64,000 bases of DNA from Clostridium magnum DSM 2767 (GCF_001623875.1 NZ_LWAE01000009.1:62001-126000); one strand, 5' to 3'; positions 1-9,193 are shown, numbered from the stretch's first letter. Notes: generated by a model not told the origin, from the letters alone. Numbers and translations: made by a program.

Positions 1-93
1 TCCTTCATCCGCCATCTTCATTAATTCAACACCATAAGCCTCTCTTGCGGATGACAACATCTGGTCAAAATCAAAAGTTGTTTCAACTGCCAT
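1..93 (-). CDS. Transketolase C-terminal subunit, 5' end only
   Basis: The first 31 codons of a gene that runs off the left edge. The visible start reads MAVETTFDFDQMLSSAREAY. It begins 3 nt after the stop of the transketolase N-terminal subunit gene, which is the usual arrangement of split transketolases. The C-terminal subunit carries the pyrimidine-binding and C-terminal domains and joins the N-terminal subunit to form the thiamine-diphosphate enzyme. The assignment rests mainly on this position and on the N-terminal flavour of the peptide, because the diagnostic domains lie outside the window. Confidence 0.7.
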   Translation of the reverse strand, partial: MAVETTFDFDQMLSSAREAYGVELMKMADEG

Positions 94-96
94 AAT

Positions 97-963
97 TTAT
101 CTCACCTTTCTATTATTTTCTATTGATTTTAGTGCTTCATCCAATTGCTCCTTAGCAATTCCACCACCATGCCATACTGCATTATTTTCCATAAATGAAA
201 CACCACAACCCTTAGTAGTATTTGAAATAATACATATTGGCTTTCTTCTAGTTTCTGGATCTGCTGGCGGAAGAGATTGTAATGCACTACAAACTTCATA
301 CATGTCATTTCCTTGAATCTCTATAACATCCCAACCAAAAGCCTTTATTTTATCTCCTAAAGGATCAATATTTATTACATCCTTGGTGAAACCAGTCATC
401 TGCAGGCGATTTTTATCAACAATTGCCACAAGATTACCTAGCTGATAGTGCCCAGCTGCCATAAAAGCTTCCCAATTTGAACCTTCTTGAATCTCGCCAT
501 CACCTATAATACAGAAAGTTCTCCAGTATTCCTTAGACATTCTTGCACCTAATGCCAAACCAGTAGCTATGGATAATCCATGACCCAAGGAACCTGTTGA
601 TGCCTCAATAGCAGGGACATACTTTCTATTAGGATGCATACCGAATTTAGCAGTATCTAAGGTTTCAAAATGTTCTATCATATATTCCATAGTATACATG
701 CCTAAATCTGAAAATATAGTATACAATGTTTCACCACAGTGCCCTTTACTTAAAATCAATCTATCTCTTTTTTCCCATTTAGGATTTTTAGGATCGTAGT
801 TCATATACTTATAATAGAGACCAACAGCCATATCAACAATGGATAACTCTCCTCCAAGATGACCCATGCCTATCTCATAGATAAATGAACATAACTTCTT
901 TCGGATTTCCACTGCCTTATCTTCTAATTGTTTAACCTGTTCCATATCAACGTTACAATACAT
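97..963 (-). CDS. Transketolase N-terminal (thiamine diphosphate-binding) subunit
   Basis: This is the ThDP-binding half of a split transketolase, which moves two-carbon ketol units between sugar phosphates. Visible hallmarks are GHLGGELS near the N-terminus, the segment STGSLGHGLSIATGLALG, and the ThDP motif GDGEIQEGSNWEA followed downstream by DKNRLQMTG. At about 288 aa it has the normal length for the N-terminal subunit. I start at ATG 963 because AAGGAGATG sits 8-9 nt upstream; an upstream in-frame ATG at 972 lacks this spacing. It is the fourth gene of a minus-strand operon after a GPH transporter, an SDR and a zinc dehydrogenase. That suggests use in catabolism of a particular sugar or polyol rather than housekeeping pentose metabolism. 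Confidence 0.9.
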   Translation of the reverse strand: MYCNVDMEQVKQLEDKAVEIRKKLCSFIYEIGMGHLGGELSIVDMAVGLYYKYMNYDPKNPKWEKRDRLILSKGHCGETLYTIFSDLGMYTMEYMIEHFETLDTAKFGMHPNRKYVPAIEASTGSLGHGLSIATGLALGARMSKEYWRTFCIIGDGEIQEGSNWEAFMAAGHYQLGNLVAIVDKNRLQMTGFTKDVINIDPLGDKIKAFGWDVIEIQGNDMYEVCSALQSLPPADPETRRKPICIISNTTKGCGVSFMENNAVWHGGGIAKEQLDEALKSIENNRKVR

Positions 964-999
964 AATTGGCATCTCCTTTTTTATTTATTTATAAAGTTA

Positions 1000-2043
1000 T
1001 TAAAAATCATTACATTTAATAAGTATTTTTGTATATTTTCCACTTACTTGAGCAGCAAAAGCTTCTTCTGCTTGATCAATAGTGAAAACTTTCTGTATAA
1101 AAGGTTTCAAATTCATTCTAGGCATAATTTCAGCAGCTCTTGGGAAGGCATATGGAGCTACATTTATACTAGAGATTGTCAATTCTTTGCTGTACAATTT
1201 ATCATATAAGTTTAGTGGCATGTCATAGTGTTTTGGAAACATTGCTATATAGAGAACAGTACCTCCTTTTGCAGCTATTTCACTTGCTGCAGGCGCAGCC
1301 TTAGGTGATCCTGAAGCCTCTATCACAAGGTCAAAACCCAATCCATCAGTTATTTTATTGGATTCCTCACATACATCCTGCTCTACAGGATCTATGATAT
1401 AATCGGCACCAAATTCTTTGGCAAGTTCCTGCCTTTCCTTTATAGGTTCTATCAGTGTAAGTGATGTAGCTCCAAACATTTTCATTGCTTGAAGTGCCAA
1501 TAAGCCTATAGGTCCACCTCCTGAAATAGCAACTCTTTGACCAATCTTCATATTTGTTTTGTCAACAATTCTAACTGCGATTGACACAGGCTCTAACAGG
1601 CATGCTTCTTCTAAACTTACATCATCTGGAATTTTAAAAACTTGAGATTCATGCCACACTACATATTCGGAAAAACCAGGCTTGTTATCCGCATATTCAC
1701 AGAACTGCTCCTGGCCATTTCGGCAATAATAGCATGTACCACAAAATCTTAAAAAGTTCCCTGCAACCTTATCTCCTACTTTTAATCCCTTTTTAGTAGC
1801 CTTCTTCCCAATTTCCACAATAGTACCTGAAATCTCATGCCCTAATCCAAAGGGTGGCTCAAGACCAAAAATACCTTCTACTAAATGTGGATCAGAACCA
1901 CATATGGAACAGTAAGCGACCTTTATTTTGACATCCTCGTCTCCCATTTGCTGTTCAGGCATGTCCATAACCTGAACATGTCCCCTTTTATTAATATCAG
2001 GGTCTTTTAAACTTCCTACCTTAACACATGCAATAGTTTTCAT
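1000..2043 (-). CDS. Zinc-dependent MDR alcohol/polyol dehydrogenase
   Basis: Medium-chain dehydrogenase/reductase of 347 aa, related to sorbitol and threonine dehydrogenases. The catalytic zinc motif CSICGSD lies near residue 46 and is followed by GHE. The structural-zinc Cys cluster reads CGTCYYCRNGQEQFC. The Rossmann nucleotide-binding motif is SGGGPIGLLALQ. The start has a good site (GGGAGG, 8-9 nt away). It lies 19 bp downstream of the SDR gene in the same operon. The likely role is NAD(P)-linked oxidation of a sugar alcohol or reduction of a ketose. The substrate cannot be read from sequence. Confidence 0.85.
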   Translation of the reverse strand: MKTIACVKVGSLKDPDINKRGHVQVMDMPEQQMGDEDVKIKVAYCSICGSDPHLVEGIFGLEPPFGLGHEISGTIVEIGKKATKKGLKVGDKVAGNFLRFCGTCYYCRNGQEQFCEYADNKPGFSEYVVWHESQVFKIPDDVSLEEACLLEPVSIAVRIVDKTNMKIGQRVAISGGGPIGLLALQAMKMFGATSLTLIEPIKERQELAKEFGADYIIDPVEQDVCEESNKITDGLGFDLVIEASGSPKAAPAASEIAAKGGTVLYIAMFPKHYDMPLNLYDKLYSKELTISSINVAPYAFPRAAEIMPRMNLKPFIQKVFTIDQAEEAFAAQVSGKYTKILIKCNDF

Positions 2044-2062
2044 AAATTAAGACCTCCCTATT

Positions 2063-2848
2063 TTATAATGTTGTCTGGAATCCACCATCAACACTGATGT
2101 ACCATCCATTAATATAATCCGATGCGCTGCTTGCTAAAAATATGGCAGTTCCCATTAAATCATTAAGTTCACCCCAACGACCACTTGGGATTCTATTTGT
2201 AATTTTGTTATAAAAATCTTTATCAGCACGTAAATCTTTATTAACATCCGTTGCTAAAAATCCAGGACAAATAGCATTGGTTTGAATGTTATACTGACCA
2301 ACCTCATTTGCAAATACCTTTGTTAAGCCAAGAACAGCATGTTTACTTGCTGTATATGGTGGGCATTTTTTATCCGCAGTAAAGGATAAAGCTGAACCAA
2401 TATTTATAATCTTGCCGGAGTTTTGCTTAACCATTTCCTTAACTACCCTATGACTTAGGTAGTATACAGAGTTTAAATCAATGTCAATAAGCTTTTGCCA
2501 AGCTGAATCTGGATACTCTAAAAATTCCCCAAATATACTTCCACCTGCATTGTTCACCAGAATATCGATTTTGCCATACTCTTCTAAGCATGTATTGACA
2601 ACTTGCTCAATATAATCCTGTTTTGTCAAATCTCCTTGCAAGAACTTAACTTTCTGACCAGTTTCCTCTATGAGGCCCTTAATTTCAGATACGTCATCGG
2701 TAAAATGAGGTATAAAAATATCAGCACCTGCTTTTGCAAAAGCAACAGCATAAGCCATACCAAGACCTTGATTGGCACCTGTCACCATAGCCACTTTACC
2801 TTTAAGTGAAAATGCATTCATTGAAAAATCACTAAGTTTCTTTTCCAT
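2063..2848 (-). CDS. Short-chain dehydrogenase/reductase, gluconate 5-dehydrogenase/KduD-like
   Basis: Classical SDR of 261 aa. It has the cofactor motif TGANQGLGMAYA near residue 24, the NNAGG motif, the catalytic Ser in INIGSALSF and the YTASK active-site motif. The C-terminal GWYISVDGGF is typical of the gluconate 5-dehydrogenase and 2-deoxygluconate 3-dehydrogenase subgroup. The start has AAGG-type spacing (GGAAGG, about 7 nt). It sits between the GPH transporter (18 bp away) and the zinc dehydrogenase. Two dehydrogenases together suggest an oxidation/reduction pair that interconverts a polyol and ketose before the transketolase step; this is inferred from context. Confidence 0.85.
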   Translation of the reverse strand: MEKKLSDFSMNAFSLKGKVAMVTGANQGLGMAYAVAFAKAGADIFIPHFTDDVSEIKGLIEETGQKVKFLQGDLTKQDYIEQVVNTCLEEYGKIDILVNNAGGSIFGEFLEYPDSAWQKLIDIDLNSVYYLSHRVVKEMVKQNSGKIINIGSALSFTADKKCPPYTASKHAVLGLTKVFANEVGQYNIQTNAICPGFLATDVNKDLRADKDFYNKITNRIPSGRWGELNDLMGTAIFLASSASDYINGWYISVDGGFQTTL

Positions 2849-2866
2849 AATAATACCTTCCTATCT

Positions 2867-4315
2867 TTATAATGTTGTTGATTGTGCGGAGATCTCTTCT
2901 ACTAACTCTACACGAGAATTTTCTTTATCATTTTTATGTCTTATGTCTAATTCAGCCATTATCTCAGCTACTCTTTCTTCTGTTAAATTATAGAATATCA
3001 TGAATATGATCAATGTAACTACACAGACAACCGCTGGCAAAATAGATGTCATAATTAAAATTCCATTTAAAGCCTCTGGAGTTTGATGTACGTTAGCAAC
3101 ATAACCAACTTTAGCCAATATAAATGTAGGTACAAATCCACCAATAGCTAACGAAGCCTTTAAGCCAAGAGTAATAAGTGTATATACAACTGCTGCATAT
3201 CTATTACCCGTATTGTATTCTGCATATTCAACTGAATCAGGAATAATTGACCATATGCTGCCCATTAGTATACCATATCCAAAGGAAGCTACTGATTTAA
3301 AAATCATCATTGCTGCTATTTGGGAAACAGGTATAATGTATAAAACTGCTGATCCGATGGCACCTAAAAGTAAACCAAGTGCAACAGTATTCTTTTTCTT
3401 AATACGTCTAAACATCATAGGTACAAAAGGAACTGCTATAACAGAAGGCAAAACGTTTAAAATTGAAAATAAAGCAACTAAGTCTTTTCTATTTACGTTA
3501 TAATTCATATAATAAATTCCTGAAGCTGATTGTATGGATGAAAATGCATAGACACCCATAAATAAGAAGAATAATACAACACCTGGCTGATTATGAGTAA
3601 TCTGTTCAATCCATCCTTTAAAGCTAACTGGATCTAAATGGGATTTTACTCTGATACGTTCATGAAGAGTGGTATAGCTATAAATTAAAATAGAAGTAGT
3701 TATAATAGAAAGTAAGATAACTGTCATTTGGTAACCTTTTGCCACATTGTCTCCACCGAAAAATTGTGACAAAACAGGAATAAATACAGCAACTACAACA
3801 CCACCTGACTGAGCAACCATCATTCTTATGGAATTTAATCTAGTCCTTTCCATAGGATCTGCTGTCATAACAGTGGTACAGGATACATATGGATTGATAA
3901 TGAAAGTATATAATGTCATCAGCAAATTGTAGGTAAAATAAGCCCATATTAATTTACCAGTGTGTCCAAAATTAGGAACTGTATAGGTCAAAGCGCCTGC
4001 AATTCCAAAAGGAATGGCTCCATATAAAAGGTAACTTTTATACTTACCTCGTTTTGGATTCAATCTTTCTGTAATAATTCCCATAGCAGGGTCCCATATC
4101 ATGTCCCATACTCTTGAAACAAGAAACATAACAGAAACTTCTACAGCAGTCAATCCGTATACATCGGTATAGTAGAACATTAAAAACATTAAAATTGACT
4201 GAAAAACTAAATTCATACCACCATCTACAAGAGAATATCCAACTACTTCCTTGTTCCCCAATTTATAAAACCCAGGATTAGAACCACTTTTTTCATACAA
4301 ATTTATCGTTTTTAC
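2867..4315 (-). CDS. GPH-family sugar:cation symporter
   Basis: Polytopic membrane protein of about 482 aa with roughly 12 hydrophobic segments. It belongs to the glycoside-pentoside-hexuronide:cation symporter family, as shown by the N-terminal motif GDGGMNLVFQSILMFLMFYYTD-like region (residues about 36-58) and the loop motif DMIWDPAMGI followed by RLNPKRGKYK. It imports a sugar, uronide or polyol with Na+ or H+. I prefer the GTG start at 4315 because AAAAGGAGTG lies about 8 nt upstream; the longer in-frame TTG start at 4339 would include that ribosome site inside the gene. It is the first gene of the catabolic operon and diverges from the AraC regulator. Confidence 0.85.
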   Translation of the reverse strand, partial: VKTINLYEKSGSNPGFYKLGNKEVVGYSLVDGGMNLVFQSILMFLMFYYTDVYGLTAVEVSVMFLVSRVWDMIWDPAMGIITERLNPKRGKYKSYLLYGAIPFGIAGALTYTVPNFGHTGKLIWAYFTYNLLMTLYTFIINPYVSCTTVMTADPMERTRLNSIRMMVAQSGGVVVAVFIPVLSQFFGGDNVAKGYQMTVILLSIITTSILIYSYTTLHERIRVKSHLDPVSFKGWIEQITHNQPGVVLFFLFMGVYAFSSIQSASGIYYMNYNVNRKDLVALFSILNVLPSVIAVPFVPMMFRRIKKKNTVALGLLLGAIGSAVLYIIPVSQIAAMMIFKSVASFGYGILMGSIWSIIPDSVEYAEYNTGNRYAAVVYTLITLGLKASLAIGGFVPTFILAKVGYVANVHQTPEALNGILIMTSILPAVVCVVTLIIFMIFYNLTEERVAEIMAELDIRHKNDKENSRVELVEEISAQSTTL

Positions 4316-4567
4316 CACTATCTCTTCACTCCTTTTCAAATTTATACTTGTATTATCAGATTAAAGAACATAAAACTAGATATACAGCACAGCTTACAAT
4401 TTTTAAAAAACACCCCCTAGTAATTCAACATCAGTAAACGGTTGCAGGCTTAACTTTTAAATAAAATGGCATAGTTGAAAAGATTTGCCCTCCCATTTTT
4501 ACTTTATTTACCACTTCTTTGTTATTAATTTTATATTATTTACGCTTAACTTACGTGTGTTTTTTTT

Positions 4568-4583
4568 ATGAAAACGTGTACTT
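4568..4583. promoter_or_regulatory. Possible catabolite-responsive element (cre-like)
   Basis: The sequence ATGAAAACGTGTACTT matches the Gram-positive cre consensus (WTGNNARCGNWWWCAW) at most positions, including the central AACG, but it breaks at two. It lies in the 434-bp divergent region between the GPH operon and the AraC gene, where CcpA control would make sense. The match is imperfect, so this is tentative. I saw no clear sigma-A promoter in this gap, which is otherwise AT-rich. Confidence 0.3.
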
Positions 4584-4749
4584 TTCTGTATTAATGTAGT
4601 TCTCTTTTATTTTAAAATATATTTTTTGAAGAGATAGTTGCTTCATATATTTTCCAAACTGTATTTACAAAATTTTGATAAACATATACAATAAAATCAT
4701 AATTAGAAATTTATAATAGTAATTTAGGTAGTCTGGAGGTATTATGTAG

Positions 4750-6345
4750 ATGTTTTCAAAAGTTATCTTATATGCAGAAGATAAAATTGCTAATATGATA
4801 TGTAGCTTCAACAGGACAACCAAAAGTGATTTTTCCATTTCTTATATTGCTGATTCTTATGAAAACAGTGTGGAAAAAGCAGTGGAACTTAATGCTCAAG
4901 TTATAATTCTTCAACTTAAACATCCTGTATATAAAATTCATAATTTTTTCTACGATTTGGCAATGTCCAATATATATCCCATGCTTGTAATTTTTAATAT
5001 TGTTTCAGAAACTCAAATTGTTTACTCCATTACAAGCCATAAAGACACTACTTATATTGATAAAATAAAACTCTTTTTCACTCAGTCATTAATTGAAAGC
5101 TATACTTGTCATTTTAACTATATTGGGGAAGAAAAAGATTCAAACTTAGTAATGAACTTCAGGATAAGTAAACTAGAAAAAACCGAATATCTAAAAGACA
5201 TTCTACGAGGAGTAATTAAAAGGGAATTTTTATATTATAAAAGAAAAGTAAGCTTAAATCTAAATGATCATGGTTACTACGTATATATTTGCAATCTTAT
5301 GGAGATTGAATATCCAGACCACTATTTGAATAAAAATATTTACTACCTAAACGGAGAAGAATTTATTAAAGAGTGTGAAGAAGTACTTGATGAATATAGT
5401 GGAGGGGAAGTCTTTTATATAAATCCCTATATTTTGTGTATAATTATCAATGATTTTAATTGTGCAAGTATTGCTAGCAAACAGAGTAAACTTTTTGAAA
5501 TTACCAACAAATTAAATATTGTAACAAATAGTAAAACAGCCTTCAGATATATGAGCAGCTATATCAAAGATATCGAAAATATCAGAGATGCTTATGAGTC
5601 TTTTCATTGTATAAAAACATACAACTTTTTCTGTACTGATATAAAGTTGCTTACTCAAGAATATATCAATTCAATAAAAAAAGAAGTAGATTATACTTTA
5701 GTAGATAAAACTCTAAAAGAAATAAAAGAACTTATAAATTATGATATTTTTAATTTAAAATTAAATAACTTGATGAATGAACTATTTTTAGATCTTGTAA
5801 AACAGAGTCTTGACTACAATCTTTATTATTATTGTCATACTTCGTTGTCATCTGCATTGGTTGACAAGTATGGCAATCTATATAAAAAAATATTACCGGA
5901 GAGCTCCCCCTACAGAAAAGTATTCTTCACCTCCATAGAAGATAAATGTAGTGAGTTTATCGATTCTGTAAATCAGCTTAAGTCTAAGCTTTCCAACAAA
6001 TATATGATAAAGAATTCCATAGTTCTTCAAGCATTAGACTTTATACATATTCACTACATGGAGGACATTACTGTGAATCTTATTTCCTCCAACTTAAATA
6101 TTAGCAGTTCATATTTAAGTCAGATATTTAAAAAAGAGATTGGTACAAGCATCATAAAATATATTATTACTTATAGAGTTGAAAAGGCTAAAGAGCTTTT
6201 TTCTTCAAGTGATGAACTGATTTATAACATTGCTGAAAAAGTTGGATTTTCTGATGAAAAACATTTTTCCAAGACCTTTAAAAAAATTACAGGTCTAACT
6301 CCTATGCAGTATAAAAAACAAAATATAAGAGCCAAGTATGTCTAA
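4750..6345 (+). CDS. AraC-family regulator with degenerate receiver-like N-terminus
   Basis: Regulator of 531 aa. The last 100 or so residues form a two-helix-turn-helix AraC/XylS DNA-binding domain, with the signatures ISSSYLSQIFKKEIG and VGFSDEKHFSKTFKKITG. The N-terminal 110 residues have the alternating strand-helix look of a response-regulator receiver, but the expected phosphoacceptor Asp is absent (the strand reads VIILQLKHP), so it is probably not phosphorylated. The middle is unassigned. GGAGGT precedes the start by 9 nt. An ATG immediately followed by TAG lies 6 nt upstream of the chosen ATG. It is divergent from the sugar operon and is its likely activator. Confidence 0.85.
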   Translation: MFSKVILYAEDKIANMICSFNRTTKSDFSISYIADSYENSVEKAVELNAQVIILQLKHPVYKIHNFFYDLAMSNIYPMLVIFNIVSETQIVYSITSHKDTTYIDKIKLFFTQSLIESYTCHFNYIGEEKDSNLVMNFRISKLEKTEYLKDILRGVIKREFLYYKRKVSLNLNDHGYYVYICNLMEIEYPDHYLNKNIYYLNGEEFIKECEEVLDEYSGGEVFYINPYILCIIINDFNCASIASKQSKLFEITNKLNIVTNSKTAFRYMSSYIKDIENIRDAYESFHCIKTYNFFCTDIKLLTQEYINSIKKEVDYTLVDKTLKEIKELINYDIFNLKLNNLMNELFLDLVKQSLDYNLYYYCHTSLSSALVDKYGNLYKKILPESSPYRKVFFTSIEDKCSEFIDSVNQLKSKLSNKYMIKNSIVLQALDFIHIHYMEDITVNLISSNLNISSSYLSQIFKKEIGTSIIKYIITYRVEKAKELFSSSDELIYNIAEKVGFSDEKHFSKTFKKITGLTPMQYKKQNIRAKYV

Positions 6346-6401
6346 AAACAAGAGACTAATTGTTCGCTTAGATTCTGAAAAAATAAATATACTAAAGTCA
6401 T

Positions 6402-6427
6402 AACCACCCCTAAAATTAGGTGGTTTT
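6402..6427 (+). terminator. Probable terminator after the AraC gene
   Basis: A 7-bp stem AACCACC/GGTGGTT followed by a short T-rich stretch, about 57 bp after the AraC-family stop codon. A separate 11-bp hairpin (AGTGGCAATAG/CTATTGCCACT) follows at about 6468-6497 without a T tract. Confidence 0.5.
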
Positions 6428-6511
6428 ATGTTTCGCTATCGCTCAACAAACTAAGGCCCATAATGAAAGTGGCAATAGAAAACTCCTATTGCCACTAATT
6501 AGTGAGTATCA

Positions 6512-6560
6512 AAAAAAGTATAAAGTTATAAGAAAACTTTTTATAACTTTATACTTTTTT
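6512..6560. terminator. Bidirectional terminator, 20-bp perfect stem
   Basis: A 20-bp perfect inverted repeat with arms at 6512-6531 and 6541-6560. It has A6 on one side and T6 on the other, so it can terminate from both directions. It lies between the AraC gene and the 3' end of the minus-strand MFS remnant. Confidence 0.8.
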
Positions 6561-6562
6561 CA

Positions 6563-7369
6563 TTATTCTGATACTGAAGATCCCTGTGTATTTGTTCTCT
6601 TTAGATTCAACATAATATAAATAATACCGGAAATTGAAAGACATATAACTCCTAACACAAATGGGAATCGCATGTATGTTATTTTAAAGATACTCTCAAT
6701 AAAGGAAAAAAAGAAACCTGAAATAAATCCGCCTATACTCATAAATGCCATGACTATAGAGATTGCAAAAGTAGTTCCAGAAGGTGTAACTAGCATACCA
6801 ACAAACATTATGACAGCTGTAAAACTAAGCATAAATCCTATTCCTACTATTGTGGATCCAATGGTAAAAGCAGTCAAACTATTTCCATAAATTAAGAAAA
6901 TATATCCCACAACATGTATAATAAGCCCTATCCCAAAAGTAAGTCTTTTAACTATATGAAATACTTTTCCGAAAATAGCGCCTGATACCATTCCACCAAC
7001 AGTGAACATTGTAAGTACAAGTGCTGCACCAGCTGCAGTTCCCAAATTATTGTGTATTACTAATGAAGATATTCCTGTTAACATTGGGTATAATACTATA
7101 GTATAAATTAAAATAATTATTGCCCAAACATATACCATAGCAGGCATTTTTATTTTTTCATATTTTGCTTTTTCGATCTTAGGCGGCTCAGGTAGTAAGA
7201 AAATAACTATAATTAGAGGGATAACACCTAAAAGATACACTAGAAAAGTATTCTTCCAGTTAACAGTACATAAAACTCCTCCAAGCATCTGAAACACAAT
7301 ACCACCAATATTTTGAATAACTCCATTGAAACCCATAAGGTTTTCTCTAGCTGTCCCTTCAAAATGAAA
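6563..7369 (-). pseudogene. 5'-truncated MFS transporter
   Basis: The frame encodes about the last 270 residues of a major facilitator transporter. MFS-like sequence begins near FEGTARENLMGFNGVIQNIG, a typical mid-protein cytoplasmic loop, then continues through PEPPKIEKAKYEKIK and about seven hydrophobic helices to a normal C-terminus. A full MFS protein has about 400 aa and 12 helices, so the first five helices are missing. The frame stays open for another 53 codons upstream (to 7528), but that stretch is not MFS-like. It runs antisense across the marR operator and start. The gene therefore looks like a remnant cut off by a rearrangement at about 7.37 kb. Confidence 0.7.
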
Positions 7370-7397
7370 CAAATTAAATTGTATGCAATTTAATTTT
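7370..7397. promoter_or_regulatory. OhrR-type operator (MarR palindrome)
   Basis: AAATTAAATTG-tatg-CAATTTAATTT is an 11-bp perfect inverted repeat. It closely resembles the OhrR operator of Bacillus (AATTAAATTGTATACAATT core). It lies 86 bp upstream of the OhrR-like gene, where it probably overlaps the promoter and gives autorepression. The similarity is to a known box; binding is inferred. Confidence 0.65.
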
Positions 7398-7482
7398 GCA
7401 ACATACATTAATGAAGATAGGATGGGGGAGCTATTGAATATTGTAACCTTTTCTCTTTTCGAAAAAATAGGAAGTGATAACA

Positions 7483-7914
7483 ATGAATTCAGAACTACTA
7501 AAATTGGATAACCAACTATGTTTTGCATTATATGCTTGCTCCCGTGAAATAAACAAGCTCTACAAACCTTATCTAGACAATCTAGGAATAACCTATACTC
7601 AATATGTCACACTTTTAGTGTTATGGGAAAAAGATAACCTTACAGTAAAAGAACTTGGAGTTAAACTTCATCTTGATTCTGGCACACTTACACCTTTGCT
7701 AAAAAAGTTAGAAGGCGCAGATATAATAAAAAGAATTAGGGATACAGAAGATGAACGAAATGTTTATATAAAATTAACTGATAAAGGTTCTAAAATGAAA
7801 GAGAAGGCTTTAGAAATACCTAGTAAAGTATTTTGTGGAACTGGTCTATATTTAGAGGAGGCCGTTTCTTTAAAAGAAAGCCTTAAACATTTACTGGCTA
7901 ATTTAAATAAATAG
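7483..7914 (+). CDS. OhrR-like MarR-family redox regulator
   Basis: A winged-helix repressor of about 143 aa. The N-terminal LDNQLCFALYACSREINKLY carries the conserved peroxide-sensing Cys of the OhrR subgroup (Cys13 from the chosen start). The wing and recognition helix follow in LHLDSGTLTPLLKKLE and RDTEDERNVYIKLTDKG. I chose ATG 7483 because AGGAAG lies 8 nt upstream; GTG 7474 overlaps that site. OhrR proteins sense organic hydroperoxides and normally control ohr, but no ohr gene is adjacent here. The neighbour is a broken MFS gene, so the regulon is unknown beyond the probable self-control through the upstream palindrome. Confidence 0.85.
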   Translation: MNSELLKLDNQLCFALYACSREINKLYKPYLDNLGITYTQYVTLLVLWEKDNLTVKELGVKLHLDSGTLTPLLKKLEGADIIKRIRDTEDERNVYIKLTDKGSKMKEKALEIPSKVFCGTGLYLEEAVSLKESLKHLLANLNK

Positions 7915-7957
7915 GACTCAAAAAAACATCAGCACCTAAATGCTGATGTTTTGAGTT
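7915..7957. terminator. Bidirectional terminator between ohrR-like gene and glyA
   Basis: Stem AACATCAGCA/TGCTGATGTT (7925-7934 and 7941-7950), extended by ACTCAAAA/TTTTGAGT, which supplies T tracts on both strands. It ends the convergent marR and glyA transcripts. Confidence 0.85.
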
Positions 7958-9193
7958 CTATTCATATATTGGATATTTTCTGCATAGAGCTATTACTTCT
8001 TCTCTTATTCCAGATAAATCTTTATCTCTATTTTCTATTACATAATTTATAAAGTAAGCTATCTTTTTCATTTCCTCTTCTTTAAAGCCTCTTGTAGTTA
8101 CTGCTGGAGTTCCTAATCTTATACCACTTGTAACAAAAGGACTTAATTTTTCAAAAGGCACTGTATTTTTATTTACAGTTATAGCAACTTCGTCTAGAAG
8201 TTTTTCTGCTTCTTTACCTGTCATATTCTTGTTTGTTAAGTCTATCAACATTAGGTGATTATCTGTACCACCTGATACTATTCTAAAACCATAGTTTATT
8301 AACTCATCTGCTAGAACCTTTGCGTTTTTAATCACTTGATCTGCATATGTTTTATATTCATCTGTCAAAGCTTCATCAAAACATACTGCTTTTGCAGCAA
8401 TAGTATGCATTAGAGGACCACCTTGTATTCCTGGGAAAATAGTCTTATCTATATCTTTTGCATATTTTTCTTTACATATAATAGCTCCGCCTCTTGGACC
8501 TCTCAAAGTCTTATGAGTTGTAGTTGTTACAAAATCAGCATATGGTACTGGTGACATATGTTTGCCAGCTGCAACAAGACCAGCTATATGAGCCATATCT
8601 ACCATCATATACGCACCAACTTCATCACAGATAGCCTTTATTTTTTCAAAATCAATCTCTCTAGAGTAAGCACTTGTACCTGAAACTATCATCTTAGGTT
8701 TATGTTTTAATGCAAGTTCTCTTATTGTATCATAGTTTAATCTTTCAGTTTCTTCATCCAATCCATAAGACACGAAGTTATATAACTTACCTGAAAAACT
8801 AGCACTACTACCGTGAGTTAAATGTCCTCCATGAGTTAAATCCATACCAAGAACTGTGTCTCCAAGTTGAAGTACTGACATATATACTGCCATATTAGCC
8901 TGTGAACCTGAATGTGGCTGAACATTTATATGTTCTCCTCCAAATAGTTTTTTCATACTTTCTCTAGCATGATCCTCTACTATATCAACTACATGGCATC
9001 CACCATAATATCTTTTTCCTGGATAACCTTCTGCGTATTTATTAGTAAGGTATGAACCCATTGCTTCCATTACTGCTTTACTTACAATATTTTCTGACGC
9101 AATAAGCTCTATTCCTTCCTCTTGTCTTAATTTTTCTTTTTCAATTGCATCAAATATTTTAGGATTTGTTTTTTCTAAATTTTCAAAATTCAC
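7958..9193 (-). CDS. glyA: Serine hydroxymethyltransferase
   Basis: PLP enzyme of 411 aa that converts serine plus tetrahydrofolate to glycine plus methylene-tetrahydrofolate, a key entry to one-carbon metabolism. Visible signatures are ELIASENIVSKAVMEAMGS near the N-terminus, NVQPHSGSQANMAVY, and the PLP-lysine motif TTTTHKTLRGPRGG (Lys in THK). The length is normal. It has its own promoter and terminator and is separated from aroK by about 140 bp. It is therefore probably a single-gene unit, although read-through from the aromatic operon is possible. Confidence 0.97.
   Translation of the reverse strand: MNFENLEKTNPKIFDAIEKEKLRQEEGIELIASENIVSKAVMEAMGSYLTNKYAEGYPGKRYYGGCHVVDIVEDHARESMKKLFGGEHINVQPHSGSQANMAVYMSVLQLGDTVLGMDLTHGGHLTHGSSASFSGKLYNFVSYGLDEETERLNYDTIRELALKHKPKMIVSGTSAYSREIDFEKIKAICDEVGAYMMVDMAHIAGLVAAGKHMSPVPYADFVTTTTHKTLRGPRGGAIICKEKYAKDIDKTIFPGIQGGPLMHTIAAKAVCFDEALTDEYKTYADQVIKNAKVLADELINYGFRIVSGGTDNHLMLIDLTNKNMTGKEAEKLLDEVAITVNKNTVPFEKLSPFVTSGIRLGTPAVTTRGFKEEEMKKIAYFINYVIENRDKDLSGIREEVIALCRKYPIYE

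Noticed and set aside
4316..4749. Strong sigma-A promoter pair in the GPH/AraC divergent region
   Set aside because: Only isolated AT-rich hexamers without correct spacing were seen.
6420..6620. 66-codon plus-strand frame
   Set aside because: It runs through two terminator-like hairpins and the 3' end of the MFS remnant, with no ribosome site or protein-like pattern.
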